DNA of 64,000 nucleotides from an uncultured Clostridia bacterium (GTDB lineage: Bacteria; Bacillota; Clostridia; Oscillospirales; CAG-272), in the NCBI GenBank assembly GCA_937884385.1, contig CALGCW010000123.1:1-64000 (forward strand), given 5' to 3'. A model generated the notes under the pieces. The model made no database searches. It was not told the DNA's origin and saw nothing but the letters and a program-made list of their open reading frames with translations. Of the stretch, positions 30,625-39,352 are shown piece by piece. The stretch's first letter is position 1; each line of letters starts with the position of its first letter. Both the position numbers and the translations under genes were made by a program.

Positions 30625-31924
30625 ATTTTGTTATTCCGTTTGAGCAATATACCTTGTAATCGCCGCATCTATAGTTCCAAGATGGATCTTTAGCAATTGT
30701 TACCCACTCAGCAACGGTTCCTTCATAATTAATAGCAGTCAATAATCTGCACTCCGTAAATGCGGAGGGTCGAATAGTAGTCACAGATTTTGGAATATTA
30801 ACTATTTCAAGATACTGTGCATAAATAAATGCACCCTTACCTATGATCTTAACGTGCGAGGGGATCGAAAACTCTTTCTCTGGCTTTCCAAGAGCGTATT
30901 GGATAAGAAGCTCACCATTTTTGCTATAAAGATTTCCGTCTATTGAGCAATAAGCAGGGTTATCTGCGCTGACCTCAATATTCTGAACGTTAAGTGCTCC
31001 CGTAAGCGAATACATTCCCATATTTCTCAATGTAGAGGGCAATGAAAGCTTTTCAAGGGAATAGCAGGCATCGAAAGCATAATTACCTAATTCCGTCACG
31101 CCCTCGGGAATTATAAGCTCCCGAAGAGCAATGCAACCCACAAATGAGTAATCATTGATCTTAGTTATTCCTGTTGGCAAGATAAGCTCCTCTATTCTTT
31201 GACAATTATCAAAAGCGCTTGCGCCTATGCTTGTAACACTGTTCGGAATAACTATACTGCCACTAAGATTAAAGCAGTATTGGAAAGCACTTTTCCCAAT
31301 GGACTCCAAGTTTTTAGGCAATGTTATCTTCTTAAGAGATTTACAGTTTCTGAATAAACACGGTTCTATGCTCTTTATACCGTCTGGCAATTCTATTTTT
31401 TGAAGTCTATAACAGCTTTCAAAAGTATTACTGCCAATAGCTTTTACTGATTTGGGAACCTCAATATTCACCAAATATTCGCATCCATAAAACACGACGT
31501 CTGATATCTCTTCAAGGCATTCCGGCATGTCAACGGTATGAAGTGCCGTACAGCCTTTAAAGGTTCTGGATTCGAGCTTCTTAATACTTTTGTTTCCCCA
31601 AGGAAAACGAACAACTCTTAGCTCTTTGCAATCAAAAAATGCTTCGTACCCGATCTCCTCAAGTGTTTTAGGCAAAGCAATACTTGTAATATTTGATTTT
31701 GAAAATGCCTTTGGTGCGATCGCAGTTACCGTATAGCCGTCAATGGTGCCAGGAATATCCACATCGGTCCTGACGTATTCGCCTATACCTGTGATGGTTA
31801 TGGATCTTCCATCATCATTTATTTTATACTCTAGCTTCGATGCTTCCGCATTTGTATTACAGGAAACAAGTAATATTGAAATTATACCAATGAGCAAGAT
31901 TGTAGATAACAGATGCTTTTTCAT
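30623..31924 (-). CDS. BspA-type leucine-rich-repeat lipoprotein
   Basis: The 433-residue protein has a lipoprotein signal with lipobox LLVSC near residue 22, then about thirteen tandem BspA/LRR_5 repeats of 22-23 residues (pattern IGxxAFxxCxxLxxIxLPxSV) filling residues 60-400. The C-terminus WNYRCGDYKVYCSNG is typical of this group. It is surface-exposed and probably binds proteins or carbohydrates; no enzyme activity is expected. The ribosome binding site is AAAGGAG. It sits between rluB and dnaE and looks like an accessory gene inserted into a housekeeping stretch. Confidence 0.9.
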   Translation of the reverse strand: MKKHLLSTILLIGIISILLVSCNTNAEASKLEYKINDDGRSITITGIGEYVRTDVDIPGTIDGYTVTAIAPKAFSKSNITSIALPKTLEEIGYEAFFDCKELRVVRFPWGNKSIKKLESRTFKGCTALHTVDMPECLEEISDVVFYGCEYLVNIEVPKSVKAIGSNTFESCYRLQKIELPDGIKSIEPCLFRNCKSLKKITLPKNLESIGKSAFQYCFNLSGSIVIPNSVTSIGASAFDNCQRIEELILPTGITKINDYSFVGCIALRELIIPEGVTELGNYAFDACYSLEKLSLPSTLRNMGMYSLTGALNVQNIEVSADNPAYCSIDGNLYSKNGELLIQYALGKPEKEFSIPSHVKIIGKGAFIYAQYLEIVNIPKSVTTIRPSAFTECRLLTAINYEGTVAEWVTIAKDPSWNYRCGDYKVYCSNGITK

Positions 31925-31942
31925 ACACTTCTCCTTTAATGG

Positions 31943-34900
31943 TTATTTACCCGCAACATTCTCTTCTCCCAAAAGAGACTTGAGCTGTGCTAAGGTATAT
32001 TCCGTCACGTCCATACATAGACCTGACGTTTTATACTGTTTGGTACTTGAATCATAGAATATTACGGGCACATCCCCCTCAAATATCTCTACGATATTCT
32101 TTGCCTTTAAGAATGCCTCGCATCCGAGATCGGGCACTCTCAGATAAAGCTTGCTTATACTTGCAGATCTTGAACCAAATGAAGTTGCGCTCGGCACCTT
32201 TTTTTCCGAAGAGGATTGGATCTCAATCTTATTGCGTGCAAAAGCCTCGTTTTTTTGGAGCTGCTCCATTTTTGAAACGATGAATCTCGCGTCCTCATCG
32301 TCACGCCTTTGAACCGTGCCGACAATTAAGACGGCATTATCCTCTCTTATGATGTCGGAAACTCTTGCAAAGGTCTTTGCAAATGCAATGCACTCTATCT
32401 CACCGTATCGGTCCACGAGGGTGAAAAACGCCATTTTTTCACCCGAGCGAGTGACCTTGAGCGTGACGTCACCAATAACGCCGACTATGGTCTTAAAGGT
32501 TCTTTGCTCTGTGTCCTCTACGGTTGGCAGACTAACTATCTGTATATGGTCGACATTTTCGATATGATCCCTGTAAGAGTCAAGAGGATGACCCGAAAAA
32601 TAGAGTCCCGTTGCCTCCTTCTCCTGTGCGAGCTTCATCGAAAGCGAAAGCTCGTCAATATCAGGATACTTGAATTCAAGACCGGAGTCAAGCCCCATAG
32701 ACATCGAAAAGAAGTCAAGCTGACCCGCAAGGTTCTGTCCCCTCTTGCTTGTAGCTCCGTCAATTATCGTTTCATAGCTTGCAAGAAGCTGACTTCTCCT
32801 TTTTCCGAGCCTGTCCATAGCACCCGACTTTATAAGAGACTCGACCTGTCTCTTGTTCATATCATATTCGCTCATTCTGTCAACAAAATCGTCAAATGAG
32901 GAAAACGGTCTTCTCTTTCTTTCACGAATTGCGTTAGCAACAAAGCTCTCTCCCACGTTTTTGATAGCAAGAAGACCGAAGCGGATGTTGTTCTCACTGA
33001 CGTGGAAATACATTTCGCTCTTGTTGATATCCGGCGGAAGCACTCCTATGCCCAACTTCGCGCAATCCGATATATACTCCGCTATCTTCGGCATATTGCC
33101 AAGCACACTAGTCAGCAGGGCTGCAAAGTATTCCTTGGGGTAGTGCGTCTTAAGATATGCGGTCCTATATGAAATAATTGAATAAGCCGCCGCGTGGCTC
33201 TTGTTGAATGCGTAATTTGCAAAGCTGATCATATCGTCGAACAGCTTTTCCGCACTCATAAGATCGACTCCTCGCTCCCTCGCGCCTTCAAGGAATGCCC
33301 CTCTCTCCGCTTCAAGGACGTCGTGCTTTTTCTTTGACATCGCACGGCGCACTATATCCGCGTGTCCAAAGGAATATCCGGCGACTCTGCGGAATATGCT
33401 CATGACCTGCTCCTGATAAACAACGACACCCGAGGTCGATCGAAGTATATCCTCAAGCATCGGCAACGGATATTCTATTCTATCGGGATTGTCCCTACAT
33501 TCCAGATAATGAGGTATGGAATCCATAGGTCCCGGACGGTATAGGGATATGGCTATTATAATATCTTCAAGATCTCGCGGCTTCATCTGAGAAAGGAACT
33601 GCCGCATTCCCGCGCTTTCAAGCTGGAAGATACCCTCCGTCATACCCGTCGATATAAGATCATAGGTTTCTTTATCGTCAAGCGGTATTTTTTCAATATC
33701 AAAGCTCGGTATGCTTTCCTTTATCTGCATAGCCGCATCGTTTATTATCGTCAGATACCTTAGCGCAAGAAAGTCGAATTTAAGAAGTCCAAGTCCTGCC
33801 ACGGCATCCATATCGTACTGAGTGATCGGCACACCGTTGCTCAAAGCGATCGGAACATACTCTGACAAGGGTCTGTCCGTAATAACTATTCCCGCCGCGT
33901 GTATGGATACGTTTCTCGGCATACCCTCAAGCGCCATTGCCGTATCGATAAGTGTCCTGTTTTCGTCACTTTCGTCATATTTTTCTTTGAAATCGGGGTC
34001 AAGGAGCGAATCCTCAAGCGTTATTCCAAAAACACGGGGTATCTTCGTTGCGACTGCATCTACCTCGGAATAGCTCATACCCATTGCCCGTCCCGTATCT
34101 CTTATGGCGGCCTTTGCAGCAAGCGTTCCGAAGGTCGCAATCTGCGATACGTGATCAGATCCGTATTTTTCCTTTACGTATTCAATGACCTCATCGCGTC
34201 GGTTATAGCAAAAGTCCATATCTATATCAGGCATACTGACGCGCTCGGGATTTAAAAATCTTTCAAACAAAAGATCAAATACTATCGGGTCTATATCTGT
34301 AATATACAGCAGATATGCCACAAGGCTTCCTGCACCGGAGCCACGTCCCGGTCCTACGGGAATACCCCTTGAGCGCGCAAAAGCAACGTAGTCCCAAACG
34401 ATGAGGAAATAGTCGGAATAACCCATATTTCCAATAACCGAAAGCTCATAATCTATTCTCTGCAAATATTCTTCTTTTGTATGCTCCCCGTAAGAAACAG
34501 TTCCGTTAGCTTCCCTTTTTGCAAGTCCTTCAAGCACAAGTGCCCTAAGATATTCGGAAGCCTCCTTGCCGTTTGGCACAGGATATTTTGGCAATACTAC
34601 TCCGGTGTCCTCAATCTCAAAATTGCACCTTTCTGCTATCTTCACCGTGTTCTCTATCGCACCCTCATATTTTGAAAAGAGAAGCTTCATCTCATCGGAA
34701 TCCTTATAGTAGAATTCATCCGTTTCAAATCCCATAGGTCTGCCGTCGGTAATAACCCTGTTCATCTGAATACACATAAGTATTGCCTGCGTATCTGCAT
34801 CGCGGCGGCGAAGATAGTGGCAATCGTTCGTAGCAACAAGGGGCAGATCGCACTCCTTTGCGAGACGAACGAGCTCGGGAAGTATCTGCTTTTGCTCCTC

Positions 34901-35437
34901 TATACCGTGGTTCTGTATCTCAATATAGAAATTGTCCTTGCCAAAAATATCCGCATATTCAAGTGCCGCTTCCCTTGCCATATCATAGTCACCAGCAGTA
35001 AGCATTCTTGAGACCCTTCCCGCAAGGCAGGCAGACAAAGCAATAAGACCCTCGTGATATCTGCGAAGAAGCTCAATGTCTACTCTCGGCTTTGAGTAAA
35101 AGCCCTCCGTATATGAAGCAGATACCATTTTAAGAAGATTTTTGTATCCAATTTCATTTTCGCACAAAAGCACGAGATGATATGGCTGACCGTTGCCGCT
35201 TGATTTATCAAATCTTGATTTTGGAGCAACGTAAACCTCGCATCCAACTATTCCCTTAATGCCCTCTTTTTTGCAAGCGGTAAGAAAAGCGGGTACGCCA
35301 TAAAGAACGCCGTGGTCAGTAAGAGCTACTGCGGTGTGTCCGCATTCCTTTGCCCTTTTCGGTATGTCCTTTATTCGGCACGCACCGTCAAGCAGGCTAT
35401 ATTCACTGTGCAGATGCAGATGTACGAATTCACCCAT
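31943..35437 (-). CDS. dnaE: DNA polymerase III subunit alpha (DnaE)
   Basis: The 1164-residue C-family polymerase has an N-terminal PHP domain (HLHSEYSLLDG), a palm with the catalytic aspartates D404 and D406 in PDIDMDF, a tandem HhH region and an OB-fold near residues 1000-1080. It lacks the 3'-5' exonuclease insertion of PolC. In Firmicutes this polymerase works beside PolC, extending primers at the fork. The ribosome binding site is AAAGGAGA. The murB-whiA-dnaE order is typical of Clostridia. Confidence 0.97.
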   Translation of the reverse strand: MGEFVHLHLHSEYSLLDGACRIKDIPKRAKECGHTAVALTDHGVLYGVPAFLTACKKEGIKGIVGCEVYVAPKSRFDKSSGNGQPYHLVLLCENEIGYKNLLKMVSASYTEGFYSKPRVDIELLRRYHEGLIALSACLAGRVSRMLTAGDYDMAREAALEYADIFGKDNFYIEIQNHGIEEQKQILPELVRLAKECDLPLVATNDCHYLRRRDADTQAILMCIQMNRVITDGRPMGFETDEFYYKDSDEMKLLFSKYEGAIENTVKIAERCNFEIEDTGVVLPKYPVPNGKEASEYLRALVLEGLAKREANGTVSYGEHTKEEYLQRIDYELSVIGNMGYSDYFLIVWDYVAFARSRGIPVGPGRGSGAGSLVAYLLYITDIDPIVFDLLFERFLNPERVSMPDIDMDFCYNRRDEVIEYVKEKYGSDHVSQIATFGTLAAKAAIRDTGRAMGMSYSEVDAVATKIPRVFGITLEDSLLDPDFKEKYDESDENRTLIDTAMALEGMPRNVSIHAAGIVITDRPLSEYVPIALSNGVPITQYDMDAVAGLGLLKFDFLALRYLTIINDAAMQIKESIPSFDIEKIPLDDKETYDLISTGMTEGIFQLESAGMRQFLSQMKPRDLEDIIIAISLYRPGPMDSIPHYLECRDNPDRIEYPLPMLEDILRSTSGVVVYQEQVMSIFRRVAGYSFGHADIVRRAMSKKKHDVLEAERGAFLEGARERGVDLMSAEKLFDDMISFANYAFNKSHAAAYSIISYRTAYLKTHYPKEYFAALLTSVLGNMPKIAEYISDCAKLGIGVLPPDINKSEMYFHVSENNIRFGLLAIKNVGESFVANAIRERKRRPFSSFDDFVDRMSEYDMNKRQVESLIKSGAMDRLGKRRSQLLASYETIIDGATSKRGQNLAGQLDFFSMSMGLDSGLEFKYPDIDELSLSMKLAQEKEATGLYFSGHPLDSYRDHIENVDHIQIVSLPTVEDTEQRTFKTIVGVIGDVTLKVTRSGEKMAFFTLVDRYGEIECIAFAKTFARVSDIIREDNAVLIVGTVQRRDDEDARFIVSKMEQLQKNEAFARNKIEIQSSSEKKVPSATSFGSRSASISKLYLRVPDLGCEAFLKAKNIVEIFEGDVPVIFYDSSTKQYKTSGLCMDVTEYTLAQLKSLLGEENVAGK

Positions 35438-35458
35438 AGCGTTCTCCTTTCTTTATCT

Positions 35459-36352
35459 CTACTTGTTCGTTATGTTTTCTGCTATTTTTAATATTCTTGT
35501 AAACCGATTGTTAAGCGCGGACTTCGTCAAGGGCGGCTCAAGCATTGCTGCAAGCTCTGAAAGAGTAGCCTCGTGATTTTCAAGTCGCAGGTCGATTATT
35601 CTCTGCAGCTCGTCAGAAAGCTCGTCATATGCTCCCGACGATTTTATAATTTCAATTGCCTTTAGCTGCTTTTGAGCCGTTTGAACTGCTCGCTCAATAT
35701 TATATGCCTCACAATTTGCCGCGCGTATCGCGTCGCTTGAAAACGCTCTCTCAATACCGAGATTTACTACCTTATATATCGCGCTCACGGAATGTATAAG
35801 CTTCAAGCTATCCTCTATCTTATCGGCACTCTTATAATATATTCCGATGGCCTTGCCCCTTTTGAGGGTCTTGGGCTCTATCTTAAGTGCGGTAAGAAAC
35901 TTGATCAACAGCTCTGCCCTTTCAACGTGAACTATGCGGTATTCAAGATGGTTATTTCCCGGGGAAACGGTAAGAGTTCCCCTTGCAAGGAACACTCCGC
36001 GCATAAAATTCATTTTACATGTCTCACATTTTATGCCTATATACTCTCCGAAATTAGCGCCTTCAGCAGAAAGCGCCACCACCTTTGGCGCCATAGCCTT
36101 GGCGTCAAAGCTGACACGGTAATACCTTCTGCCCGATTTGCTGATCTGTATCACGGTCGAGTCCTTGGCAAACTGCCTCTTGAACAAAAGGCAATAAAAC
36201 TGAGCGAAATCCTCGTTCGGCGTATCAATGCTTATAGTATTGCCCTCAACGTCCGCGTCGAAGAGTATGCCGTAGGCAAGCGCACGTCGACAGCAGGTCT
36301 TATTCGGTATTTCCTTTGTAAATTCCATTTTCACAGTCTCGGAAAACGTCAT
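35459..36352 (-). CDS. whiA: DNA-binding protein WhiA
   Basis: The 297-residue protein has an N-terminal LAGLIDADG-like domain (TFSETVKMEFTKEIPNKTCCRRALAYGI) and a C-terminal helix-turn-helix (about 215-295; LRLENHEATLSELAAMLEPPLTKSALNNRF). It is a conserved regulator of division and, in actinomycetes, sporulation. A TTG at 36364 is in frame, but GGAGG five bases before the ATG at 36352 settles the start. Confidence 0.96.
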   Translation of the reverse strand: MTFSETVKMEFTKEIPNKTCCRRALAYGILFDADVEGNTISIDTPNEDFAQFYCLLFKRQFAKDSTVIQISKSGRRYYRVSFDAKAMAPKVVALSAEGANFGEYIGIKCETCKMNFMRGVFLARGTLTVSPGNNHLEYRIVHVERAELLIKFLTALKIEPKTLKRGKAIGIYYKSADKIEDSLKLIHSVSAIYKVVNLGIERAFSSDAIRAANCEAYNIERAVQTAQKQLKAIEIIKSSGAYDELSDELQRIIDLRLENHEATLSELAAMLEPPLTKSALNNRFTRILKIAENITNK

Positions 36353-36366
36353 TTCATCCTCCAATA

Positions 36367-37263
36367 TCAGATAAATTCGACCTCACACTCAAGCAGGATG
36401 CCAAATTTATCGTTTACTTCATTTTTTACATGTTCAATAAGATTTTTTATGTCAGAAGCAGTTGCCGAGTCGCGGTTGATGATAAATCCCGCGTGCTTTT
36501 CGCTCACCTGCGCTCCGCCGATTGAAAAACCCTTAAGACCTGCATCCTCAATAAGCTTGCCCGCAAAATGTCCCTCGGGACGCTTAAAGGTAGAGCCCGC
36601 ACTCGGATATTCAAGCGGTTGCTTTGACCGGCGGGACGCCTTCATCTCATCCATTTTTGCTCTTATCGCAGAAGAGTCTCCCCTTTGAAGCTTGAAAAAG
36701 GCTCCAAGCACTATAAGGTCCTTGTTATCCTGAAGGATGCTGTGCCTGTATGAAAAATCGCAATCGGCATTTTCAAGGCAAACTATCTTACCGCTTCGCT
36801 TATCGTAGCATTCGCAAGCAGTAAGCACTTGACAAATCTCACCGCCGTAAGCACCTGCATTCATATATACACCGCCGCCGACGCTGCCGGGAATACCGTG
36901 TGCAAATTCAAGTCCCGAAAGACCGTTTCTTTCCGCAGAAATAGCAAGATTGAACATCGATGTCCCCGCCCCCGCGGCAATAAGATCATTGTCTACCACT
37001 ATCTTATCAAGATTAGAAAGAACGACGGCAACACCGCTGTAGCCATTGTCGTCTATGATAATATTAGAGCCTCTGCCCAGCAGTTTATGCTCTATCTTCT
37101 CGTTTGTAAGATGCTCAAATAGCACCCTTACCTGCTCATAATCCTTGGGTCTTATTACGAGCCTAACCTCGCCCCCGACACGAAACGAGCAAAGGCGCGA
37201 GCCCAATACGTTTTCTTCAAAAGGAATACCCTTTGAATTCAAAAATCCAATCAATTCCTTCAA
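36367..37263 (-). CDS. murB: UDP-N-acetylenolpyruvoylglucosamine reductase
   Basis: The flavoenzyme reduces the enolpyruvyl group to give UDP-MurNAc in peptidoglycan synthesis. Visible motifs are the FAD-binding GRGSNIIIDDNGYSG, GIPGSVGGGVYMNAGAYGGE, the catalytic Ser in PSAGSTFKRPEG and the C-terminal catalytic glutamate in ECEVEF. It is the shorter MurB type. No ATG is available at the N-terminus: TTG at 37263 has GAGG nine bases upstream and is preferred over the TTG at 37278, which overlaps the upstream stop. Confidence 0.95.
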   Translation of the reverse strand: MKELIGFLNSKGIPFEENVLGSRLCSFRVGGEVRLVIRPKDYEQVRVLFEHLTNEKIEHKLLGRGSNIIIDDNGYSGVAVVLSNLDKIVVDNDLIAAGAGTSMFNLAISAERNGLSGLEFAHGIPGSVGGGVYMNAGAYGGEICQVLTACECYDKRSGKIVCLENADCDFSYRHSILQDNKDLIVLGAFFKLQRGDSSAIRAKMDEMKASRRSKQPLEYPSAGSTFKRPEGHFAGKLIEDAGLKGFSIGGAQVSEKHAGFIINRDSATASDIKNLIEHVKNEVNDKFGILLECEVEFI

Positions 37264-37274
37264 AATAAAAGACC

Positions 37275-37961
37275 TCAATCCTCAAGAATTTTTAGTATAC
37301 CGTCAAAATCGTTTACAGTATATGTGATATTCCAACCATCGGGCGCACTTTTCCTGCTCGGGTTATACCACACGCAGTCTATACCTGCGTTAAGTGCACC
37401 CTTGATATCGCTTGAAAGCGAATCACCTATGACGAGAGCGCGATCACGGTCATAGCCGACAATACTACTCTCAACAGCGCTGAAAAACTCTCTGCTCGGC
37501 TTCTCCGCACCTATAACCTCAGAAATAAAGATATTTTCAAAGTATTTTGTGATAGGAGAACGGCCAAAGCGTCCGTCCTGCGTGCTTTTCACGCCGTTAG
37601 TGATGATAAAGAGCCTGTATTTGCCCGCAAGAGAGGAGATCAGCTCAAGCGCACCGTCAAAAAGATGCGATTCCTTTGCAAGATTTTCCATATAGAGATC
37701 TGCAAGCTCCTCTGCCTTGTCCTCAAAGCCATATTCTCTGCCGAATTCAACGAATCTTGCAAGGCGCAATGAGGTCTTATCTATCTCGCCCCTCTCAAGC
37801 ATCTTCCAATATCTCACGTTTATCTCGCTGTATCGTTCTATATATTCATCACCGCTTGGAAGCATAAGCTCCTCAAGCGCGTCTCTTAAAGCAATATACT
37901 CGCTTTTTTGAAAGTCAAAAAGCGTGTGATCGGCGTCAAAAAGTAAAAATTCGTATTTCAT
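37275..37961 (-). CDS. HAD-superfamily hydrolase, YjjG-like nucleotidase/phosphatase
   Basis: The 228-residue HAD protein has motif I DADHTLFDF, a helical cap (about 15-90), motif II in FIITNGV, the conserved Lys in GAEKPSREFF and motif IV in VIGDSLSSDIKGA. DxDHTLFDF and overall length fit the YjjG/YfnB group of house-cleaning pyrimidine nucleotidases. ATG at 37961 with GGAGAAG upstream is preferred over a GTG two codons earlier. It is coupled to murB, whose TTG start region overlaps its stop. Confidence 0.88.
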   Translation of the reverse strand: MKYEFLLFDADHTLFDFQKSEYIALRDALEELMLPSGDEYIERYSEINVRYWKMLERGEIDKTSLRLARFVEFGREYGFEDKAEELADLYMENLAKESHLFDGALELISSLAGKYRLFIITNGVKSTQDGRFGRSPITKYFENIFISEVIGAEKPSREFFSAVESSIVGYDRDRALVIGDSLSSDIKGALNAGIDCVWYNPSRKSAPDGWNITYTVNDFDGILKILED

Positions 37962-38072
37962 AAACACTTCTCCATATTATCTTTTATTCTATAATATCAT
38001 AAACGACTTTTTTTTTCAATGACATTTATCAAAATATATTATAAATTATTATAAAAATCTGCTCAAAAGAAC

Positions 38073-38101
38073 TTGCATATTTTTAAGTTTTGAGGTATAA
38101 T
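38073..38101 (+). promoter_or_regulatory. Sigma-A promoter of coaE
   Basis: TTGCAT (38073-38078) and TATAAT (38096-38101) are spaced by 17 bases, about 40 bases before the coaE ATG, in an otherwise AT-rich divergent region. Confidence 0.7.
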
Positions 38102-38142
38102 ATATGATGTATATTTATGAATATTTATTTTGAGAGGTAAGA

Positions 38143-38757
38143 ATGAAGATTATTGGATTAACTGGACCCAGCGGTGCGGGCAAAACCACGATCTGCTCAA
38201 AATTTGAGGAGCTCGGTATTCCCTGCATCGATACGGACAGCATTTATCACACGCTCGTCAGTTTTCCTTCTCCCTGCCTTAATGACCTTGTAGAAAAATT
38301 CGGTGAAGATATATTAAATGCAGAAGGCACACTCGACAGAGCCGCGCTCGCAAATCTCGTTTTCACGGGAGAAAACGCAAAATCAAACCTTGCAAATCTT
38401 AACGCAACGACACATCGCTACGTTTGGGATGAGGTGAACAAGCTGTTGACAAAATATATGGATGAAGGAAAGGCGGCAGCCGTTATCGACGCGCCTGCGC
38501 TCTTCTCATCAAAGATCTTTATCGGTGCTTGCGATTTTATACTGTCAGTGCTTGCGGATAAGGAAACAAGAATAAACAGAATAACCAAACGCGACGCCAT
38601 CAGCCGCGAACAAGCCCTTGCGCGTATTGAGGCACAACCCGGTGATGAATTTTTCATTGAGAATTCCGATTACTACATAAACAATTCGGGTACCAAGGAT
38701 GAAATGACTCATCAGCTACTGTCAATCTTAGATCAAGAGGAACTTTATTTCAAATGA
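38143..38757 (+). CDS. coaE: Dephospho-CoA kinase
   Basis: The 204-residue P-loop kinase phosphorylates dephospho-CoA in the final step of coenzyme A synthesis. Walker A is GPSGAGKTT at the N-terminus, with DTDSIYH and the lid motif RITKRDAISREQALARI. GAGAGG precedes the ATG. It overlaps the lytic transglycosylase gene by four bases. Confidence 0.95.
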   Translation: MKIIGLTGPSGAGKTTICSKFEELGIPCIDTDSIYHTLVSFPSPCLNDLVEKFGEDILNAEGTLDRAALANLVFTGENAKSNLANLNATTHRYVWDEVNKLLTKYMDEGKAAAVIDAPALFSSKIFIGACDFILSVLADKETRINRITKRDAISREQALARIEAQPGDEFFIENSDYYINNSGTKDEMTHQLLSILDQEELYFK

Positions 38758-39320
38758 GAAAAACAGTTAGAACGGATCCAAGGCTGATAGCATTATTTGT
38801 CATCTTCGCCATACTCTTCGGCTTCTTGTGCGACGCTATGATAGACGCAGTTGAGCGCTTCGTTTATCCCGAGGATTATAAGGACCTCGTGCTGAAATAT
38901 TCCGAGGAGTACTCAGTACCCCACGATCTCGTGTTTGCGGTTATTAAGACCGAAAGCGACTTTGAAAGCGATGCGGTCAGCTCCGCGGGGGCTATAGGAC
39001 TTATGCAGATGCTCCCCGAAACTCATGCTTGGCTTGCTTCAAAGCTTGACGAGCCCGCATATGACTCAATGCTCTATAACCCCGACATCAACATAAAATA
39101 CGGCACGTACTATCTTCAGTATCTCTATTCAAGATTCGGCACGTGGGAAAAAGCGCTTATTGCCTATAATTGGGGCGAAGGCAATCTTTCAAGATATCTT
39201 GAAGATAATGAATATAACGAGGGTGACTATTCCTCAAATGCCTTTCCAAGGGAAACGCAGAACTACGTCAAAAAAGTGCTGCACCACCGCGAAAGATATG
39301 AGGATATCTACAATCACTAA
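38754..39320 (+). CDS. Membrane-anchored lytic transglycosylase (SLT domain)
   Basis: The 188-residue protein has one N-terminal membrane helix (about 10-30) and an SLT/goose-lysozyme-like domain. The catalytic Glu lies in AVIKTESDFESDA, followed by GAIGLMQMLPETH and the AYNWGEGNL motif. It cleaves peptidoglycan glycan strands outside the membrane. The pairing with coaE, overlapping by ATGA, is common in Clostridia. Confidence 0.94.
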   Translation: MRKTVRTDPRLIALFVIFAILFGFLCDAMIDAVERFVYPEDYKDLVLKYSEEYSVPHDLVFAVIKTESDFESDAVSSAGAIGLMQMLPETHAWLASKLDEPAYDSMLYNPDINIKYGTYYLQYLYSRFGTWEKALIAYNWGEGNLSRYLEDNEYNEGDYSSNAFPRETQNYVKKVLHHRERYEDIYNH

Positions 39321-39352
39321 AAGTGTACACAATTGAAAGGAACAATAAAGCT

